DNA from: Eulemur rufifrons
Lineage: Eukaryota > Chordata > Mammalia > Primates > Lemuridae
Direction: 5' to 3'
Assembly (NCBI RefSeq): GCF_041146395.1
Contig: NC_090984.1
Span: 88,423,114-88,487,113, forward strand
Length of the DNA stretch: 64,000 bases
How positions within the stretch are numbered: position 1 is the stretch's first letter; every line of letters starts with the position of its first letter. The translations under genes and the position numbers were made by a program. The notes beneath the pieces were generated by a model. It was not told where the DNA came from. It saw only the letters and a program-made list of their open reading frames with translations, and ran no database searches. Shown piece by piece: positions 59,207 through 64,000 of this stretch.

Positions 59207-59648
59207 CTATAAAAACCTGACTTACAATTCATGATGATGGCTTCTGGAGTCAAAAAAAGAAAAATCGGATTCAGCCTACAAAATTCTAATGCAAGAGTAT
59301 GATCAATTGTCACATACACATACACACTGCATCTGAAGTCAAGAGAGATGCATGACTTGATTTACTCCTGCTGGGGAATGTTAAGATTAGGACAAAATCT
59401 AGAGAAAAGCATGATCCTGTGTCCTCACAGTGCAGTGAAGGTCAGTGGTGCCCTCACTGGCTTATGGCTCATGGTTCTCCAGAAATGACCACAATCAATC
59501 TGCCCTGTAAACTTAGTAAAGACAGAAACCCTGTCTGTCATGTTCATTAACGAATTTCCAGTTCTTAGCACAGTGCCTGTTTATTCATTGGCAATATGAG
59601 GTTAATAATACCTCTCAGTGATTATGAGGATTGAATATGAGAACAGCA
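59207..59648. other. Mostly unique; L2/MIR-like scraps
   Basis: 59515-59580 reads like an L2 tail ('cagttcttagcacagtgcct'); 59595-59645 like MIR ('aatatgaggttaataatacc', 'gattatgaggattgaatatg'). Confidence 0.5.
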
Positions 59649-59649
59649 T

Positions 59650-60190
59650 TTGGTTATTTCAGTTGTCTATTGCTGCATAACAAACAACCCCAAACCTAGT
59701 GGCCTAAAGCAACTACAATATTTATTTTGCTCAGTTTTGGCAGGATATGGTGGGAATAGCTCATTTCTGTTCCACTCACCTTCAGCAGGGGTGGCCTGAA
59801 GACCAGAGGGCTGAAATCACCTGACGGCTCCTATGTACATGGCAATGCTGACTGTCATTTGAGACTTTACAGGGGCAATCTGTACCCTACATGTAGCCAG
59901 CCATGTGATCTGGGCTTCCTCACCACATTGTCCCTGAATTCTAAAGGTGAGCATCCCAAGAGAGAGAGCCAGATGAAATTCTTATGGCCTTGCCTTGAAA
60001 GTAGGCAGTGTTGCTTCTACCACATTCTGTTCATTTAGGCAGACAGACAGTCACAAAGATCAATCCAATTTCAAGGGGAGGGGAAATAGACTCACTGCTT
60101 GTTGAGGAGTGGCATGTGGGACTAGGAATATTTCTGTGGCCTTTTCTGAAAATACAAGCTGCCATTCTGGCACATAATGGGATACTAAAA
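59650..60190 (-). mobile_element. MLT1-type MaLR solo LTR
   Basis: 'tgtctattgctgcataacaa', 'acaaccccaaacctagtggc', 'ctaaagcaactacaatattt', 'caatttcaaggggaggggaa', 'tactaaaaatttgaca' give the minus-strand MLT1 layout. Frame 60008-60196 is incidental. Confidence 0.75.
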
Positions 60191-61010
60191 ATTTGACATA
60201 ATTTTTTTATTTTATGATGAAATGATGGCTAGATGTTATTAATCATTCGATTTATAGTTAGGCTGCCTCTTTTGAAATATGCCATTATTTAATGATGATG
60301 TGGCTTTTATAGCAATAAATAAGCTTTTTCTGGTATGAGAAGGTTCTGTAGTGTAATCTGAATTTGGAGTAGAAATTTGAAAAATCATAATCAGAGCCTT
60401 TCATTCTGGAAAATTTATTTTAAATGAGAATTAAAGTAAGAAATATCATTGATACATTTTCAAGCTAAGGCAAAAATAAGATTACCTGACTAGATGGCTA
60501 CATTTTGCTCAGATGTGACCCAGGGATCTTTCTGTTGGAGCAGAAAGGGAGAACAAGCAGTGTGGTTATTGTAACCACAGAAATCTTCCTGGAAACCAAC
60601 TTTTTAAATCCTATTTTGTGTTCCTATGGGACTTCTAGACTTCTGAGCAGAATAAAGAAAAATTTCCTCCAGGTCTTGAGGTAAAGGAGAGGTCTTCTGC
60701 TTCTACTGTTTGGACAGCTGGAACTCTCTCTCTCCTTAATCTTCTGAAAGAGAAGGGGTGCTGACTTCCAGGCTCTGGGAATATGTGTTTTCTCCTGCTC
60801 CATGACTGAGAAAGATGTCAGCAGAGACTTTTGTTTGGGTCCTTTGAAAGCTAGAATGACCACGGGGAAAGAGCTACGGGATCTGGAGACCACACATATG
60901 AAGTAACCCGGGATTTAAAAAAAATCATTTGTGTTCTGAGGCCAGAAAAATGCTTCAAATGTCTATTTAACTGGTAGATTGAGGCATGTTCTAAGAGTTT
61001 CATTCAATTA
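60191..61010. other. Unique DNA, no feature seen
   Basis: Frame 60624-60893 (minus) unrecognised. Confidence 0.45.
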
Positions 61011-61011
61011 C

Positions 61012-61190
61012 TCAGTCATTCATTGAATAAACATTTATTGAAAGCCCATTATATGTTTGATCCCATGCTAGATACTCAAAATAGAAAGGTGAACAAAAGA
61101 AACAAGTTTCCTCCTCTGACAGACCTTACAGACACTAGAGATAAAATTGCATGAAGATGTTGTTAGTTCTAGGGTATAAAGCAGCCACAG
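61012..61190 (-). repeat. L2 LINE 3' end
   Basis: 'cagtcattcattgaataaac', 'atttattgaaagcccattat', 'gatcccatgctagatactca', 'aggtgaacaaaagaaacaag', 'ctctgacagaccttacagac': a clear reverse L2 tail. Confidence 0.88.
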
Positions 61191-61976
61191 GGTCTCACAG
61201 GCTAGGATGAGGGCTGGGCAGAAGTAGGATCAACAGCTCAAGTAGACTATACAGCCATTGGTGACTGCTTATCTGGGGACATATACCCTCAAAGGAGACC
61301 AGAAAATAGATGAGATTTTATGTGGGCAGCATCCAGAGACTGGCAAAGGTTGGAGTTTGGACCTCAATAGAAGCCCTGTCTCAGGACCTGGAATGGGTAG
61401 GTGTGACCACTTTTTAGAAAGAGGTAGTACACCATAGCTACTGATGGTTGGCAATTGAGATACAGGTAGATCTTGAACTACAGCAGAGATAACATCACTC
61501 CTTCTACCAAAGAGAGGGAGAGAGAGAGAGAGAGATGTGGAAACTGTACCCCGGTATTGGGATCTTCTATGTCCCCTATAGACCTTTCTTGTCCAAAGTG
61601 TAATGAAGCACTCCTGTAGTCCCAAAGCTTCCCACGTGACGCTGAAGCTTCTCAAGTCTCATTTTGGCTTCCACCTCCTCTATAGTAAAGAAGGGGCTTC
61701 AGAGTGCATCAGATGAAACAAATGTGGCTTTCACTAAATCTCCAGATAGATGAAGTGACCCACCAAACTTCATTCCAAAGTTTATTATTTTTTAATATCA
61801 TTGCTAAACAAATAGACCATGGGAATGCCATAGGCACCAAAAATGCATTGATTTTATTAAGGTAATTGGCAACATTTGTCATGATCTCCTTGTGAATAAG
61901 CTTGAGAAATTGAATAATTATGTGGCAAAAATATGTCTCAAGAATGCTGATAAATTAATCAATGCTAATTTGGACC
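61191..61976. other. Unique DNA with short (GA)n
   Basis: GA run at about 61514-61535. Frame 61269-61655 (minus, 128 codons) has no recognised content. Confidence 0.45.
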
Positions 61977-62217
61977 AGTGTTTCTCAAACTTGAGTAATA
62001 TATGGATACCCTTCAAAGGGAAAATATTCTCATGGACCTCCCCAATATTGATTTAAACTTTTATTATAATATTATTAAAATACATAAACCTGAACTAAAG
62101 TCTTTATACTTGCAAGTCTTGTTCAACAATAAGAACTTTTAAATCAAAACAAATTCATGAATCAAATAGCAACACAGTTCAAGTTAATAGTATTATTAAT
62201 AATTTAGCACGGCATAA
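61977..62217. repeat. Possible older hAT-type element, left part
   Basis: 'ccagtgtttctcaaacttga' resembles the hAT terminus 'cagtg.ttctcaaact'. It is split from a possible right part (62619-62830) by the younger element. Opposite terminus not identified. Confidence 0.35.
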
Positions 62218-62610
62218 CTGCGGACCCCAACCCCCAGGGCCACGGACTGGCACCTGTCCATGTCCCGCCAAGAACCGAGCCCCATAGTAGAGGCGAGCAG
62301 CAGGCGAGCCAGTGAAACCCCAGCTGCACCCACAGCGGCTCCCCATTGCTCGCATCACCGGGGAAACTCGGCCGGCCCCACCTCCCCCCCTGACCCCCAT
62401 CAGATCAGCTGGCGGCATCAGACCCTCATAGGAGCAAGAACCCCACTGCAAACTGCGTATGTGAAGGGTCCAGGTTGTGCGCTCCCCGTGAGAATCCAAC
62501 GCCTGATGATCTGAGGTGAGGTCAAGGCGGCAATGCCCCCGACCCCTAACTGTTAAAAAACTGTCTTCCATGAAACAGGTCCCTGGTGTCAAAAAGGTAG
62601 GGGACCACTG
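62218..62610 (-). mobile_element. GC-rich hAT-type non-autonomous transposon
   Basis: Ends 'ggtaggggaccactg' on the right (read in reverse 'cagtggtcccctacc') and begins 'ctgcggaccccaaccc' on the left. It is flanked by an 8-bp duplication cggcataa (62210-62217) / tggcataa (62611-62618), the size made by hAT transposases. The interior has 'cagggccacggactggcacc', 'gatgatctgaggtgaggtc' and 'cttccatgaaacaggtccct', known from a widespread mammalian hAT element. It encodes no transposase. The overlapping frames 62179-62616 (minus, 145 codons) and 62260-62514 (plus) are by-products of its GC-rich sequence. Confidence 0.88.
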
Positions 62611-62618
62611 TGGCATAA

Positions 62619-63505
62619 TATTGTTTGCTGATAACTAAATCACCGATCCTGAATTTAATATTAAAATGATGAAGGTTCATGCCAGGTTCTACGTCTTTCA
62701 GCATTTTGGCTCCTGTTTCTAAAAATGCAGAAAAGACTTGCTCACTTAGATACACCGTACAAAATGAAACTTAAAACTTCAAAAATTTGAAAGGTCTGGT
62801 TAGTGGGTCTAACCTTATAATTTATCAAAATCCTACATGCAAGAAATTTTTACATGCCAATTTTAATTAATTGCTAAAGGTTAATATGAAGGCTACTATT
62901 TTAGGGAATGGAAATCTGCATTAAATAGGAATTTAATCCATTTATTTCTGGAAGAGGAAATAGAATTTCTTTATATTTATTATAACATTTCCTGCCAAAT
63001 TGGTATTCTGGAAGAAAAGCTGAATATTATTTGCTAAACTAAGTATTCAATCAACACCAACATTTGTTGAGTATATTTCTCAAGTACTCTATGCTCTGTG
63101 CACATAAGTCTCCTGTTACATATCTCTATTTGAACTGCTAGAAACCTTTATTTTTTTGTGGGATGCTAGGAAATTGTTTGGCTTTCACACAGTATGAACA
63201 CAATGGCAGGCATAAATATAAACTTGGACACTGAAAAGGAAGTAGCAATCTGAGTTTAAGATCATCACCAGATGATAAAGGATATGCTCACATTATTTTT
63301 TTTAAATTATCATTCAGTATAAACCAGAATTTAAAATCCCATTTCCAAATTCATGGTTTGGAGTGAATATTATTGAGCAATTCTTAGCTCAGTGCTTGGA
63401 ACTGCTCAACAAATGATAACTATTGTTGTTGTTTTTGTTGCTATTTACTTATTTAAAACATTTGGTTGACAACATAGCCAAAATAAAGGGACTGGTGCCG
63501 GAGTG
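62619..63505. other. Unique AT-rich DNA
   Basis: The first 200 bases may belong to the older element split by the hAT insertion. Nothing else recognised. Confidence 0.4.
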
Positions 63506-63506
63506 A

Positions 63507-63665
63507 GGAGTCAGAGTCTTTTTCTTTCTGATGCTGACTAGTCAACTCATCTTAGGTATCTCTGTACTTGAATTTTCCTATCCATAAATGAGATTGAAAT
63601 CTTCTAGAATTGCTGGGAGGGTCATAGGAGTTTAATATGTAATTCAAAAGATGTGTGTTATGTAA
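63507..63665 (+). repeat. MIR SINE, diverged
   Basis: 'actagtcaactcatcttagg', 'ttgaattttcctatccataa', 'atgagattgaaatcttctag', 'attgctgggagggtcatagg' in MIR order. Confidence 0.65.
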
Positions 63666-63840
63666 AAGACTCAAGATAAGTCACATGGCATTATATACCA
63701 GTGCTCTGAAAACCAAACAATGCTACAAATATCTTAGATATTGTTTTAATAGACTTGAGCCAATTTGAAGAAAATAAATTTCTCAACAATAAAAGATCCC
63801 CTCAAGAATAGAACTTTAAGTCATTGCCCCTGGACAACTT

Positions 63841-63949
63841 TTTGATTATTCTACCAACGTTTTGATTATTCTACTTTTTGGTTTTTCAAACCTCATTTGA
63901 GAATAATCAAATGAGGTTTTCTGCACCCGAGAAAAGATTTCGAGTGCAG
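63841..63949. repeat. Cluster of direct and inverted repeats (two hairpins)
   Basis: 'tttgattattctac' occurs at 63841-63854 and 63861-63874. A perfect 13-bp inverted repeat has arms 63888-63900 and 63907-63919 with a 6-base loop. A second hairpin has arms 63921-63930 and 63940-63949 (9 of 10 pairs). The segment 63901-63911 is also the exact complement of both copies of 'tttgattattc', so alternative foldings exclude one another. Confidence 0.9.
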
Positions 63950-64000
63950 ATTCTTTACCTGGAATTGATGAATAGGCTTCAGGGAGCACTAGCTTCTGAA

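Noticed and set aside
62179..62616. 145-codon minus-strand frame with overlapping plus frame
   Set aside because: Coincides with the GC-rich hAT element bounded by an 8-bp duplication; low stop density is due to composition.

Overview
This window looks like nuclear DNA of a primate, most probably a strepsirrhine (lemur-like). The best evidence is four full-length Alu elements (14.05-14.41, 36.55-36.89, 46.34-46.67 and 53.76-54.10 kb). All share a lemur-type variant: a block with 'gaaagaaattatatggacaac' or close to it before the A-rich middle, a right arm reading 'gctgtgagctaggctgacgcca', and few differences from one another. A fifth, older AluJ-like copy (51.7-52.05 kb) lacks this block. The base composition is AT-rich, and old mammalian repeats (MIR, L2, MLT1, L1M/HAL1, MER2) occur throughout. 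Everything is consistent with a gene-poor intergenic or long intronic segment.

I find no intact protein-coding gene, no exon I can defend, no tRNA/rRNA/snRNA gene, no CpG island and no CRISPR array. The longest open frames (up to 163 codons) all lie in repeats or unique DNA without recognisable protein content. The only recognisable protein remnants belong to LINE-1: ORF1 C-terminal pieces (45.25-45.47 minus, 56.96-57.38 plus) and an ORF2 C-terminal piece (58.31-58.64 minus).

Layout. 0-2.0 kb: 5' end of a minus-strand L1. 2.0-9.99 kb: mostly unique, with MIR, L2 and LTR pieces. 10.3-16.7 kb: a nested pile of minus-strand L1M/HAL1 pieces carrying a plus-strand L1, a MER2 transposon and an Alu. 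17.6-18.9 kb: two L2-like elements, one apparently inside the other. 20-29.8 kb: MaLR/MLT-type LTRs, MIRs, a hAT element and a duplicated unidentified repeat. 29.8-36.2 kb: the longest repeat-poor stretch. 36.3-39.1 kb: L1M, an Alu and two LTRs. 41.2-44.2 kb: an eroded ERVL/MaLR-like relic with a second LTR inside it. 44.6-46.7 kb: L1M/HAL1 and an Alu. 49-50.5 kb: L1M end and an ERV LTR. 51.7-54.2 kb: Alus and L1. 55.7-59.2 kb: three L1 pieces including a head-to-head pair. 59.6-62.6 kb: MLT1, L2 and a GC-rich hAT element. 63.84-63.95 kb: a compact cluster of inverted and direct repeats.

No set of genes acts together here. The biology visible is the insertion history of transposons, readable from target-site duplications and interruptions. 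Family names are from memory of consensus features; no database search was run.
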